A DNA stretch of 64,000 nt, from the NCBI GenBank assembly GCA_020053305.1, contig JAGVNJ010000039.1:19782-83781 (forward strand), in the 5' to 3' direction. The position numbers were made by a program, and so were the translations under genes. The notes beneath the pieces were generated by a model that saw only the letters and a program-made list of their open reading frames with translations, was not told the origin of the DNA and did no database searches. The stretch's first letter is position 1. Each line of letters opens with the position of its first letter. Below, in pieces: positions 7,981 to 16,170 of the stretch. This stretch comes from Candidatus Edwardsiibacteriota bacterium. Its GTDB lineage: Bacteria > Edwardsbacteria > AC1 > EtOH8.

Positions 7981-9750
7981 ATGAAAATGTTCCTATCGGG
8001 AAACGAAGCCGTGGCCAGGGGCGCCTGGGAGGCCGGGGTCAATGTGGTCTCGGCCTATCCCGGCACGCCGTCCACTGAGATCCTGGAAAACCTGGGAAAA
8101 TACAAGGAGATCTACGCCGAATTGGCCACCAACGAAAAAGTGGGGTTGGAAGTGGCGGCCGGGGCCTCCTTTGCCGGGGCCCGGGCCCTGACCTGCATGA
8201 AGCATGTGGGCTTGAACGTGGCTGCCGACCCGCTGTTCTCCATGGCCTATATCGGTGTCAAGGGCGGATTCGTGGTGGTCAGCGCCGACGATCCCGGAAT
8301 GCATTCGTCACAGAACGAGCAGGACAACCGCTATTACGCCAAGATGGCCAAGATACCATGTCTGGAACCCTCGGACAGCCAGGAATGCCTGGAGATGGCC
8401 AAGCTGGCTTTTAGCCTTTCCGAAAAATTCGATACGCCAGTCCTTTTAAGGTTGACCACCCGAATTTCCCACTCCAAAGGGGTAGTGGAAGTAGGCGAAA
8501 GAAAGGAACACAAACCCACCGGTTATGTCAAAGATATTGTCAAGAACATTACCATTCCCGCCCATGCCCGGAAGATGCATGTCAAGGTTGAAGAGCGGCT
8601 TAAGAAGCTGGCCGATTACGGCGAAAGCTTTTCCTATAACCGGGTGGAGAAAGGCGACAAGAAGCTGGGGATCATCACCAGCGGCATTTCCTATCAATAT
8701 TCCAAGGATGTCTTTCCAGAAGCTTCTTTCTTAAAGCTGGCATTAACATTTCCCCTGCCGTCCAAGATGATCTCCGAATTCATAAATTCGGTCGACGAGA
8801 TATATGTGGTTGAGGAGAACGACACTTTCCTGGAGGAGCAGATCAAAGCCCTGGGCTATAAGGTCTCCGGCAATTGCGCCTATGAGAAGGAGATCATCGG
8901 TAAGTCCAAAATACCCATTGTGGGAGAACTCGATCCTACGGTTCTGGCCAGGGCCTTCGGCCTGCAGAAAGAATCTCCATACAAACCTTTGGAACTGCCG
9001 GCGAGGCCACCGGTGTTGTGCCCAGGATGCCCGCACCGCGGTGTTTTTTATGCCCTCAACAAGCTTAAGCTGACCGTCACCGGAGACATCGGCTGCTATA
9101 CCCTGGGCATGATGGAGCCGCTTAATGCCATGGACACCGTGATCTGCATGGGCGGAAGCGTCACCGCGGCCATGGGGCTGGAAAAGGCCCTGGGGCCGGA
9201 GATGGCCAAAAAGACAGTGGCGGTTATCGGCGATTCCACCTTCTTTCATTCCGGCATCACCGGGCTAGTGGATATGGTCTACAATAACTCCCAGGGAACG
9301 GTCATCATACTCGATAACCGTATCACTGCCATGACAGGACATCAGGAGAACCCCGGCACCGGCAAGACCCTGCGGGGGCACGAGGCTCCGATAATCGAAC
9401 TGGAACCACTGGTCAGATCCTGCGGAGTGGAGCATATTCAGATAATAGATCCTCTGGACCTGAAGCAAACCGAGGCGGCCATAAAAGAAGCGATCAATAA
9501 CCCCGTGGTCTCCGTTATCATTGCCAAGTCGCCCTGCATACTGATCGAGAAAAAATTCAAACCTGCCTTGAAGGTGGATGAGAATAAATGCGTGGGCTGC
9601 AAGATCTGCCTGAAGCTAGGATGTCCGGCCATTTCATTCGATAAGTCCAAAAAGAAATCCCAGATCGACCCCATGTTCTGCATAGGCTGCGAGGTATGCG
9701 CTTCGCTTTGCCCCAAACAGGCCATGGGCCGGGGCGAAGTAGTAGCGTAG
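7981..9750 (+). CDS. iorA: Indolepyruvate:ferredoxin oxidoreductase alpha subunit
   Basis: 589 residues. With IorB it oxidatively decarboxylates aryl 2-oxoacids (from Trp, Phe, Tyr) to acyl-CoA, reducing ferredoxin. The N-terminal pyrimidine-binding domain has FLSGNEAVARGAWEAGV and AYPGTPSTEI; the TPP domain has CPGCPHRG, GDIGCYTLG and VIGDSTFFHSG. A C-terminal two [4Fe-4S] ferredoxin domain follows (CVGCKICLKLGCP and CIGCEVCASLCP). Length fits the family. The gene should be followed directly by iorB, but a four-helix-bundle ORF lies in between, in a stretch with GTAGACCAG repeated twice (9747-9755 and 9763-9770). Confidence 0.96.
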   Translation: MKMFLSGNEAVARGAWEAGVNVVSAYPGTPSTEILENLGKYKEIYAELATNEKVGLEVAAGASFAGARALTCMKHVGLNVAADPLFSMAYIGVKGGFVVVSADDPGMHSSQNEQDNRYYAKMAKIPCLEPSDSQECLEMAKLAFSLSEKFDTPVLLRLTTRISHSKGVVEVGERKEHKPTGYVKDIVKNITIPAHARKMHVKVEERLKKLADYGESFSYNRVEKGDKKLGIITSGISYQYSKDVFPEASFLKLALTFPLPSKMISEFINSVDEIYVVEENDTFLEEQIKALGYKVSGNCAYEKEIIGKSKIPIVGELDPTVLARAFGLQKESPYKPLELPARPPVLCPGCPHRGVFYALNKLKLTVTGDIGCYTLGMMEPLNAMDTVICMGGSVTAAMGLEKALGPEMAKKTVAVIGDSTFFHSGITGLVDMVYNNSQGTVIILDNRITAMTGHQENPGTGKTLRGHEAPIIELEPLVRSCGVEHIQIIDPLDLKQTEAAIKEAINNPVVSVIIAKSPCILIEKKFKPALKVDENKCVGCKICLKLGCPAISFDKSKKKSQIDPMFCIGCEVCASLCPKQAMGRGEVVA

Positions 9751-9801
9751 ACCAGTAGCAGAGTAGACCAGCAGGCAAGTAGGAATGAGAGGACAGTTAA
9801 G

Positions 9802-10161
9802 ATGAATAAGTTTCGCGATCTTAAAGTGTATCAAAAAGGAATAAAATTTTCTCAACATATCTATGATCTTACCGCGTGCTTCCCTAAAAGCGAGATTTTT
9901 GGTTTGACCTCCCAATTGCGAAGAGCGGCATGCTCCATCGTATTAAATATTGCCGAGGGAGCGGGTAGCGATTCCAACCGGGAGTTCGTCAGATATTTGG
10001 AGCACAGCCAGAAATCAACCTTTGAAATGATGGCTGGAATGGATATTGCCAAAGAGATTGGGTATGTAAACTCCAGCGACTACGATGCTTGCCAACAGGA
10101 ACCAACAGAAATAAGCGTGATGTTGAAGGGATTGCAGCAAAGCCTAAAGAAAAGGCTGTAA
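9802..10161 (+). CDS. Four-helix-bundle protein (23S IVS-encoded type)
   Basis: 119 residues of the S23/IVP family first found in intervening sequences of 23S rRNA and now known as stand-alone four-helix-bundle proteins that form pentamer-like rings. Signature parts: KFRDLKVYQKGIKF, LTSQLRRAACSIVLNIAEGAG and SDSNREFVRYLEHSQKSTFEM. The function of free-standing members is unknown. Here it splits iorA from iorB, which encode subunits of one enzyme; there are 51 nt before it and 52 nt after it. Its higher A+T content and lack of link to the pathway suggest a late insertion. A paralogue family member lies at 43404-43799. Confidence 0.9.
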   Translation: MNKFRDLKVYQKGIKFSQHIYDLTACFPKSEIFGLTSQLRRAACSIVLNIAEGAGSDSNREFVRYLEHSQKSTFEMMAGMDIAKEIGYVNSSDYDACQQEPTEISVMLKGLQQSLKKRL

Positions 10162-10213
10162 TCGCCTTTACTACATTACTGCTATATTACACTAATACTT
10201 ACCAAGGAGAACA

Positions 10214-10789
10214 ATGGACACAGTAAATATACTTATCTGCGGCGTCGGAGGCCAGGGGGTGCTGCTGGCCGGTGACATCATCGCCGAGACCGCCATCGCC
10301 AGCGGGTTCGACGCCAAGAAGAGCGAGGTCCACGGCATGGCCCAGCGGGGCGGCAGCGTGGTCAGCCATGTCCGCTTCGGTCAGAAGGTAAATTCCCCGC
10401 TGATCCGCCAGGGAGAGGCCGATGTTATTTTGTCATTCGAGGAGATGGAGACTGCCCGTTACCTGCAGTTCCTGAAAGCCGATGGCTGCCTGATTATCAA
10501 CCGCCAGCAGATAATACCCATGTCGGTGGCCACCGGCCAGGCGGAATATCCGGTTGACATTGTCGAAAAGATAAAACAGCAGGTGAAGAACGTGGTGCTG
10601 TGCCCCGGCATGGAACTGGCCGAGAAGGCCGGCAGCGCCAAGGCTGTCAATACAGTACTGTTAGGGGCTCTAGCCAAGAAACTGGAGTTGGCTCCCGATA
10701 AGTGGCAGGGAATCATCTCCCAGAGGGTGCCGGCCAAGACGGTGGAAATGAATAAAAAAGCCTTTGAATCTGGCTACGATCAGCAGTAA
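10214..10789 (+). CDS. iorB: Indolepyruvate:ferredoxin oxidoreductase beta subunit
   Basis: 191 residues of the gamma-domain fold of 2-oxoacid:ferredoxin oxidoreductases. Begins NILICGVGGQGVLLAGDIIAE, followed by KSEVHGMAQRGGSVVSHVRFG, both diagnostic for IorB. ATG 10214 has AAGGAGAA before it. It supplies the partner for IorA although the two genes are 463 nt apart because of the inserted ORF at 9802-10161. A methyltransferase gene follows 14 nt later. Confidence 0.95.
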   Translation: MDTVNILICGVGGQGVLLAGDIIAETAIASGFDAKKSEVHGMAQRGGSVVSHVRFGQKVNSPLIRQGEADVILSFEEMETARYLQFLKADGCLIINRQQIIPMSVATGQAEYPVDIVEKIKQQVKNVVLCPGMELAEKAGSAKAVNTVLLGALAKKLELAPDKWQGIISQRVPAKTVEMNKKAFESGYDQQ

Positions 10790-10803
10790 ACTATAAGAAA
10801 ACT

Positions 10804-11550
10804 GTGAGACCGTTTACCGATATATCATCCTATTATGACCTGCTGATGCAGGATGTGGATTACCGGGAATGGACCGGCTACATAGTCCATTTGATCCAGC
10901 GGGCGGGGACGCCCAAAGATAGTGCCCTGCTGGATCTGGCTTGTGGCACCGGGACATCGGCCTTGCTGTTTGCCAGGGCGGGATATAAGGTAAGCGGAAG
11001 GGATTTGTCACGAGGGATGCTGGACGCCGCCCAGGCCAAAGCGAAAAAAAGCGGACTAAAAATTAAATTCCAACCAGGCGATATCCGAAAATTTTCCACC
11101 AAAGATAAGTATTCGATAATTACCTGCCTTTTTGACAGCATGAATTACCTGCTTAAGGAGGAGGAATTCCTCAGTGCCTGCAGATGTGCCCAAGAGGCCT
11201 TGTCCGGGCCGGGGCTATTCATATTTGACGTTAATACCATCTTTGCCCTCACCAAATATTGGGATCAGAGGCTGGAGGTGAAAGAAGCCGAAGGAGTGGT
11301 TTCCATTTGGCGGAACAGCTACGATTTCGTAAGCCATCATGCCAATCTATCTCTGACGCTGTTCGTCCCGCGTGGAAAGGGGTATAAGAGGATAGATGAA
11401 TTCCACCAGGAGAAGGCCTTCCCTTTGGATGATGTGAAGTCAATGCTTAAAAAAGCCGGTTTCGAAAAAATAGAGGTATTCAAGCACTTGACCCTAGAGC
11501 CGGCCCAGCCCAACACCATCCGGGCCACCATAATCGCCTATAAGAAATAA
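10804..11550 (+). CDS. Class I SAM-dependent methyltransferase
   Basis: 248 residues with a SAM-binding core: YYDLLMQDVDYREW at the N terminus, then motif I LLDLACGTGTSALLFARAG, VSGRDLSRGMLD, and FQPGDIRKF. It belongs to the broad Methyltransf_25-like group; the substrate is unknown. The start is GTG 10804 with a poor ribosome site, so translation may be coupled to iorB, 14 nt upstream. endoQ begins 1 nt after its stop. Confidence 0.85.
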   Translation: MRPFTDISSYYDLLMQDVDYREWTGYIVHLIQRAGTPKDSALLDLACGTGTSALLFARAGYKVSGRDLSRGMLDAAQAKAKKSGLKIKFQPGDIRKFSTKDKYSIITCLFDSMNYLLKEEEFLSACRCAQEALSGPGLFIFDVNTIFALTKYWDQRLEVKEAEGVVSIWRNSYDFVSHHANLSLTLFVPRGKGYKRIDEFHQEKAFPLDDVKSMLKKAGFEKIEVFKHLTLEPAQPNTIRATIIAYKK

Positions 11551-11551
11551 T

Positions 11552-12802
11552 ATGCGCTTCATCGCCGACCTCCATATCCACTCCAAGCACAGCCGGGCCA
11601 CCAGCCCGGATATGGACCTGGAGCATATAACCGAATGGGCCCAATACAAAGGTCTGGACCTCGTGGGCAGCGGCGACTTCACCCATCCCGACTGGTTTAA
11701 GGAGCTGAGGTTCAAACTGGAATCCAGGGATAACGGCATCTACCATTATCGGGGGGTTGACTTCATGCTGACCGCCGAGGTATGCAACATATTTACCAAG
11801 AACGGAAAGAGCCGTAAAATACACAACATGATCTTTGCCCCGTCATTCGAAGTGGTGGAACAGATCAATCGCCAGCTTAAACGCCATGCCGATCTTTCCA
11901 TGGACGGACGGCCCATAGTCAACCTGTATGCCTCCCGGCTGGTGGAATTGGTGATGGGCATCTCCCCAGATTGCCTGGTAATCCCGGCCCATGTCTGGAC
12001 CCCGCATTACTCGCTGTTCGGAGCAAATTTCGGCTTTGACAGCCTGGAGGAATGCTACGAGGACCAATCCGAGAATATCCACGTTTTGGAGACGGGGCTT
12101 TCCTCCGACCCCGCCATGAACTGGCGGCTTAGCAAACTGGACAAACGTTGCCTGATATCCAATTCTGATGCCCATAGCCCTTCAAAACTGGGACGGGAGG
12201 CCAATGTTTTCGATTGCGACCTGGACTATAAAACCATATGCCAGGCTTTAAAGAGACAGGATGTCTCTCGGTTGCTTTATACCATAGAATATTTTCCCGA
12301 GGAGGGAAAATATTTTCATGACGGGCATCGTAAATGCAGTTCCCGGCTGTCAACTAAAGAGGCGATGGACGGCGATAATAATTGCCCGGTTTGCGGAAAA
12401 AAACTGACCATTGGTGTGATGCACCGGATCGAGGAACTGGCCGACAGATCGGCAGGGGTAAAGCCGGCCAACGCCATTCCCTTCAGGCATCTGGTGCCGC
12501 TGGAGGAGATAATAGCCCTGTCCTTCGGCCTGGGAACCGGGACCCAGACGGTGCTGCATGAATACCATAAGCTGGTAAATGGCTTCGGCAACGAATTCAC
12601 CGTTTTGCTGGAGGCCACCAAGGCCGAGCTGAACGAAGTGACCAACAACAAAGTGGCCGAAGGGATCGTCCGGGTGCGGCAGGGAAAGGTCCATATCACA
12701 CCGGGCTACGACGGGGAATTCGGCAAGCTGAACATATTTGACGGGGATCGCCGCCAAGCACATAAAACAAATGAACCGGAAGAACAGTTGGAGATTTTTT
12801 AA
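11552..12802 (+). CDS. Endonuclease Q family PHP nuclease
   Basis: 416 residues. The PHP metal-binding motifs are DLHIHSKHSRATS at the N terminus and SNSDAHSPSKLGREAN in the middle; a zinc knuckle (HRKCSSR, then CPVCGKKL) and the MHRIEELADR segment complete the EndoQ architecture. EndoQ, best known in Thermococcales and some Bacillus, nicks DNA 5' to deaminated bases such as uracil and hypoxanthine. Family members outside archaea are rarer. The last five residues, QLEIF (412-416), fit the bacterial beta-clamp binding consensus QL[SD]LF, in the place where archaeal EndoQ carries a PCNA-binding box. The stop overlaps the HAD start (TAATG). Confidence 0.88.
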   Translation: MRFIADLHIHSKHSRATSPDMDLEHITEWAQYKGLDLVGSGDFTHPDWFKELRFKLESRDNGIYHYRGVDFMLTAEVCNIFTKNGKSRKIHNMIFAPSFEVVEQINRQLKRHADLSMDGRPIVNLYASRLVELVMGISPDCLVIPAHVWTPHYSLFGANFGFDSLEECYEDQSENIHVLETGLSSDPAMNWRLSKLDKRCLISNSDAHSPSKLGREANVFDCDLDYKTICQALKRQDVSRLLYTIEYFPEEGKYFHDGHRKCSSRLSTKEAMDGDNNCPVCGKKLTIGVMHRIEELADRSAGVKPANAIPFRHLVPLEEIIALSFGLGTGTQTVLHEYHKLVNGFGNEFTVLLEATKAELNEVTNNKVAEGIVRVRQGKVHITPGYDGEFGKLNIFDGDRRQAHKTNEPEEQLEIF

Positions 12803-13596
12803 TGGGTGTCTTGGGAAACAGCGCCGGACCGAAATGGGTGTTCCTTGACATGGGGAATGTGATATTTTACGATCTGCCCCTATTGGCCAGAATCTGGAGA
12901 TATTTTTATCTGACCTTGAAGGAAGGCGGGCTCGGGTTGTCATTTGAGGAGGTGCTCCGGGAAAGAGAGAAAGTCCTAGAGAACAATCCCCCGGAGATGA
13001 ATCCCAGAAAGATGATCGCCGACAAATTTGCCGGGCACATAGATCGGGAAATAGTGGACCGGGCGGTCAATCAATGGCTGCAGGTCTATTCGGGCTCAAA
13101 CTTTCCGGTGGCCGGCATCAATGATGCGCTGGAAAGCCTCCGAGAAAACTACAACCTGGGGATAATTGCCAACCAGCCGCCGCTGGCCATGGACGAGCTC
13201 AAGAAACACCGGTTGGAAGGTTATTTCCAACATATCATAATCAGTGATATGGTGGGCTTCCATAAGCCGGATCCCAGAATATTCCAGTATGCCGTCGAAC
13301 TGGCCGGGGCAAAGTCAGATCAGTGTTTAATGGTGGGAGACCGGATAGATAATGATGTACGCCCGGCAAAAATCACCGGGATGAGGACTGTCTGGCTGAA
13401 TATGGATTACCACCAGATGGATTACCAACCGGCGGACAATTATGAAAAACTATATATCGAAAGCTACCTGAGGATAACGGGGATAGCCCAGTCCTATAAG
13501 GGGTCGGGCTATGAACCGGATGCCGTCATAAAAAACTTAGGCGAGTTGCCGCAGGCGGTTGAATCGATATTGTCGGAGCAGGGGGTGGCCGGATGA
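12802..13596 (+). CDS. HAD family hydrolase
   Basis: 264 residues. The HAD nucleophile is in VFLDMGNVIF; the +2 acid/base Asp is Gly, as in some DxGN-type HAD enzymes. Motif II is weak (GIIANQPP), motif III Lys lies in HKPDPRIF, and the acidic motif IV is VGDRIDNDVRPA. A cap domain lies between motifs I and II. The substrate is unknown; a small phosphorylated metabolite or nucleotide is likely. It is translationally coupled to endoQ upstream and the HIT gene downstream (ATGA overlap), so it may serve nucleotide housekeeping. Confidence 0.85.
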   Translation: MGVLGNSAGPKWVFLDMGNVIFYDLPLLARIWRYFYLTLKEGGLGLSFEEVLREREKVLENNPPEMNPRKMIADKFAGHIDREIVDRAVNQWLQVYSGSNFPVAGINDALESLRENYNLGIIANQPPLAMDELKKHRLEGYFQHIIISDMVGFHKPDPRIFQYAVELAGAKSDQCLMVGDRIDNDVRPAKITGMRTVWLNMDYHQMDYQPADNYEKLYIESYLRITGIAQSYKGSGYEPDAVIKNLGELPQAVESILSEQGVAG

Positions 13597-14165
13597 AAAA
13601 ATTATGGGCCCCTTGGCGGATGAAATATATCACCAGCGCCGCTGATAAAAACCAGTCAGGCTGCATTTTCTGCAAAAAACTAAAAAGCAAAGCCGATCAT
13701 AATAATTACATCCTGCACCGCGGCAATAAGGCGTTCGTTATGTTGAACATTTTTCCCTACAACAACGGGCATCTGATGATTGCGCCCTGCCGCCATATGG
13801 GAGATTTTACCGCCCTGAACGATGCGGAGCTTCTGGAGATCATGCAGCTGGCCCAGGCCTGCCAGAAGGCCATGGCAGCGGTGTTGAAGCCCCAAGGATA
13901 CAATCTGGGATTCAACCTGGGCCGGGTGGCGGGGGCCGGTATAGAGGACCATGTCCATCTGCATCTGGTGCCTCGCTGGAACGGCGATACCAATTTCATG
14001 CCGGTGTTGGGTGACACCAAAGTAGTTTCGGAAGCTTTGGAGGACAGCTTTAAAAAGCTGAAAAAAGCTTTAGCTGAATATTTCAGAATGAAAAAAAGAG
14101 CGACCTCCCCCCGAATTAAAAGGAACAAGAAAGATAAAAAATCATTACCAGATGCAAAATACTAA
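13593..14165 (+). CDS. HIT family protein (Ap4A phosphorylase-like)
   Basis: 190 residues. LWAPWRMKYI at the N terminus, C24-x2-C27 of the zinc site, and the HIT triad HVHLHLV at 120-126 place it among Ap4A hydrolase/phosphorylase-like HIT proteins, which hydrolyse or phosphorolyse dinucleoside polyphosphates or adenylylated substrates. The final 40 residues are a Lys/Arg-rich tail beyond the HIT fold, an unusual addition that might bind nucleic acid. It overlaps mnmA by 14 nt. Confidence 0.9.
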   Translation: MKKLWAPWRMKYITSAADKNQSGCIFCKKLKSKADHNNYILHRGNKAFVMLNIFPYNNGHLMIAPCRHMGDFTALNDAELLEIMQLAQACQKAMAAVLKPQGYNLGFNLGRVAGAGIEDHVHLHLVPRWNGDTNFMPVLGDTKVVSEALEDSFKKLKKALAEYFRMKKRATSPRIKRNKKDKKSLPDAKY

Positions 14166-15219
14166 CCGACATATAACAATGGCGGTGGCCATGTCCGGCG
14201 GGGTGGACAGCAGCGTGGCGGCATCTCTGCTGGTAAAAAAGGGCTTCAGGGTCATCGGGCTGACCATGAAGCTTTTTTCTTCACCCGGGGAGCAGTCACC
14301 TACCGGCTATTGTGCTGATGAAACAATTGCAGCTGCCGAAAGGGCGGCGTCAGCGCTGGGTATCGAACATCGGGTAATAGATTTCCGGAATGAATTTAAA
14401 GAAAGAGTGATAGGTAATTTTCTCAATGAATACGCCAATGGCCGGACGCCCAACCCCTGCGTGGTTTGCAACAAAAGCATCAAATTCGGCCTGCTGATGG
14501 AGAAAGCCCTGGATTTGGGCTGCACCCGCCTGGCGACGGGCCATTATGCTCGTATTAGCCAAAGAAAGGGAAGATATGTTTTGACCAAAGCAAAGGATAA
14601 GCAGAAGGATCAGTCATATTTTTTGTGGATGCTGAGCCAGAAGCAATTAAAATCCATCGCTTTCCCTTTAGGACATTATGAAAAACAACAGGTCAGGGAA
14701 ATGGCCGTATCTCTTGGCCTTGAGGCGGCGAATAAACCTGAAAGTCAGGAAATATGCTTCATTTCCCAGGGGCATTACACTGACTATATGAATAATACCA
14801 TGACTATTTCCGGCGGAGATATAGTCGACATTAATGGGAAAATCCTAGGCCAGCACCGAGGGATAATCAACTATACCATAGGTCAACGGGAAGGATTGGG
14901 CATAGCATTGGGGAAACCGCAATATGTGATAGGTCTTGATCCTTCAAAGAATCTGGTGATCGTAGGGGACGACCAGCTCCTGTATAAGACCATCCTGGGT
15001 GTTACCGAGGTGAATTGGTTTATCAAAGTTCCCAGCCGCCAGATAAAGATTTTGGTAAAGATAAGGAACCAACACCAAGGCTCTCCAGCTCTAATAAAAC
15101 CTCTTGACGGCAGAAACGCCCAAGTTGCTTTCCTGGAAAAACAAAGGGCCATCACTCCGGGACAGTCGGCGGTATTTTACCAGGGGGATCTGGTTCTGGG
15201 CGGCGGATTGATAAAGTAA
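14152..15219 (+). CDS. mnmA: tRNA-specific 2-thiouridylase
   Basis: 355 residues. Forms 2-thiouridine at wobble U34 of tRNA Glu, Gln and Lys, using sulfur from a persulfide relay. PP-loop motif SGGVDSS at 15-21; catalytic Cys pair in NPCVVCNKSIKFG and QEICFI; the target-recognition helix and GQREGLG beta-barrel are present. The first codons overlap the HIT gene; ATG 14182 (M11) is a possible alternative start. Last gene of a run that begins at iorB and ends at the hairpin at 15219. Confidence 0.95.
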   Translation: MQNTNRHITMAVAMSGGVDSSVAASLLVKKGFRVIGLTMKLFSSPGEQSPTGYCADETIAAAERAASALGIEHRVIDFRNEFKERVIGNFLNEYANGRTPNPCVVCNKSIKFGLLMEKALDLGCTRLATGHYARISQRKGRYVLTKAKDKQKDQSYFLWMLSQKQLKSIAFPLGHYEKQQVREMAVSLGLEAANKPESQEICFISQGHYTDYMNNTMTISGGDIVDINGKILGQHRGIINYTIGQREGLGIALGKPQYVIGLDPSKNLVIVGDDQLLYKTILGVTEVNWFIKVPSRQIKILVKIRNQHQGSPALIKPLDGRNAQVAFLEKQRAITPGQSAVFYQGDLVLGGGLIK

Positions 15220-15249
15220 GAGGTTCGGTCATTATGACCGAACCTCTTT
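15219..15249 (+). terminator. Terminator after mnmA
   Basis: AGAGGTTCGGTCAT / TGACCGAACCTCT stem with a very short loop, followed by TT. It overlaps the last base of mnmA and also faces the convergent gene that ends at 15264. Confidence 0.75.
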
Positions 15250-15263
15250 GGATCACCAGGCAG

Positions 15264-16073
15264 CTAGTCCCCTCCGGGAGCCATGCCTTTGAACACATCT
15301 TTGAACCCGGCTTTCTTTTCGGTTTTGCCAATCTCAAAAAGGGCATCCGCCACTCCTTTGTTGACATCCACAGATTTGACTATGACCGTTGAAATAAGCT
15401 GATTGTCTTTTTCAGCAAACATTTCTGTTTTAAAGGCCATCTCCCAGTTGCCCGGAACCTTGCGGAAATCAGAATATAGAACGACAGCCTTCTTCTTTTT
15501 TTCAACCATCATTTCGGCTTTGACCTGCACCAGGTTGTCCATATCTATCCACATTTTGGTGAAGGGAGCCGTGGCTCCCTTCTTATCGTCCTTGTCGGAC
15601 ACATACTCTATTACATAGCAATTCCGGTCCCCTATCTTTTCGATTCCGGTGATCTTGCCGTTTTTGGCCAGGTCCGACCACCATTTCCATGATCGATCTT
15701 TCTGGTATTGCTGCTGGTCCTTTTCGGATATCTTCTTTTTGCCCATAAATGGAGCGATCATCCACATATCCGTTCCATCGAAAAGTATGGTGGTCTCCAT
15801 GTTCATAGCCTCCTTTTGGCCGGCATTGGTCTTGATGTCCATCCGGAACTTTTCCCCCTTGTAGTAATAAGAGGCATTGCTGACAATGTTGCCTTTTTCG
15901 CTGACCATAGTTATCTCTTGGATCATGGTCATATCCTTGATCTGCTTCTCCAGCTTGCCGTAGCGGTCCTGAAACTTTTGGGCCAGCTCGGAAATATCCT
16001 GAGCAGAAATGCTGGCCGCGGGAAGGAATAACAGCACGGCGGATAAGATGGGTAAAAGCAATTTGTTTCGCAT
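15264..16073 (-). CDS. LolA-like outer-membrane lipoprotein-sorting protein
   Basis: 269 residues with a cleavable signal peptide (RNKLLLPILSAVLLFLPAASISA) and a LolA/LppX-like fold: an N-terminal helix (LAQKFQDRYGKLEKQIKDM), paired beta strands with YYYKGEKFRMDI and LFDGTDMWMIAP, and KMWIDMDNLVQVKAEM. LolA-like proteins carry lipoproteins or lipids across the periplasm; this group is often annotated outer-membrane lipoprotein-sorting protein. The substrate is not known. It is convergent with mnmA and probably shares a transcript with the membrane glycosyltransferase-like gene upstream. Confidence 0.75.
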   Translation of the reverse strand: MRNKLLLPILSAVLLFLPAASISAQDISELAQKFQDRYGKLEKQIKDMTMIQEITMVSEKGNIVSNASYYYKGEKFRMDIKTNAGQKEAMNMETTILFDGTDMWMIAPFMGKKKISEKDQQQYQKDRSWKWWSDLAKNGKITGIEKIGDRNCYVIEYVSDKDDKKGATAPFTKMWIDMDNLVQVKAEMMVEKKKKAVVLYSDFRKVPGNWEMAFKTEMFAEKDNQLISTVIVKSVDVNKGVADALFEIGKTEKKAGFKDVFKGMAPGGD

Positions 16074-16170
16074 GGCTTACTCCAATTATTATGGTTTGTA
16101 ATTGTTTGAATCGTATCGTTGAAGATAATATATACTACTACCGGACAAAATGCAATAGTGTTATTTCAGG

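Noticed and set aside
9739..10184. Inverted ends around the IVP gene as in 23S intervening sequences
   Set aside because: Short complementary pieces (GTAGTA/TACTAC, TAGCAG/CTGCTA) exist but are not in nested order, so no stem as in rRNA insertions is supported.
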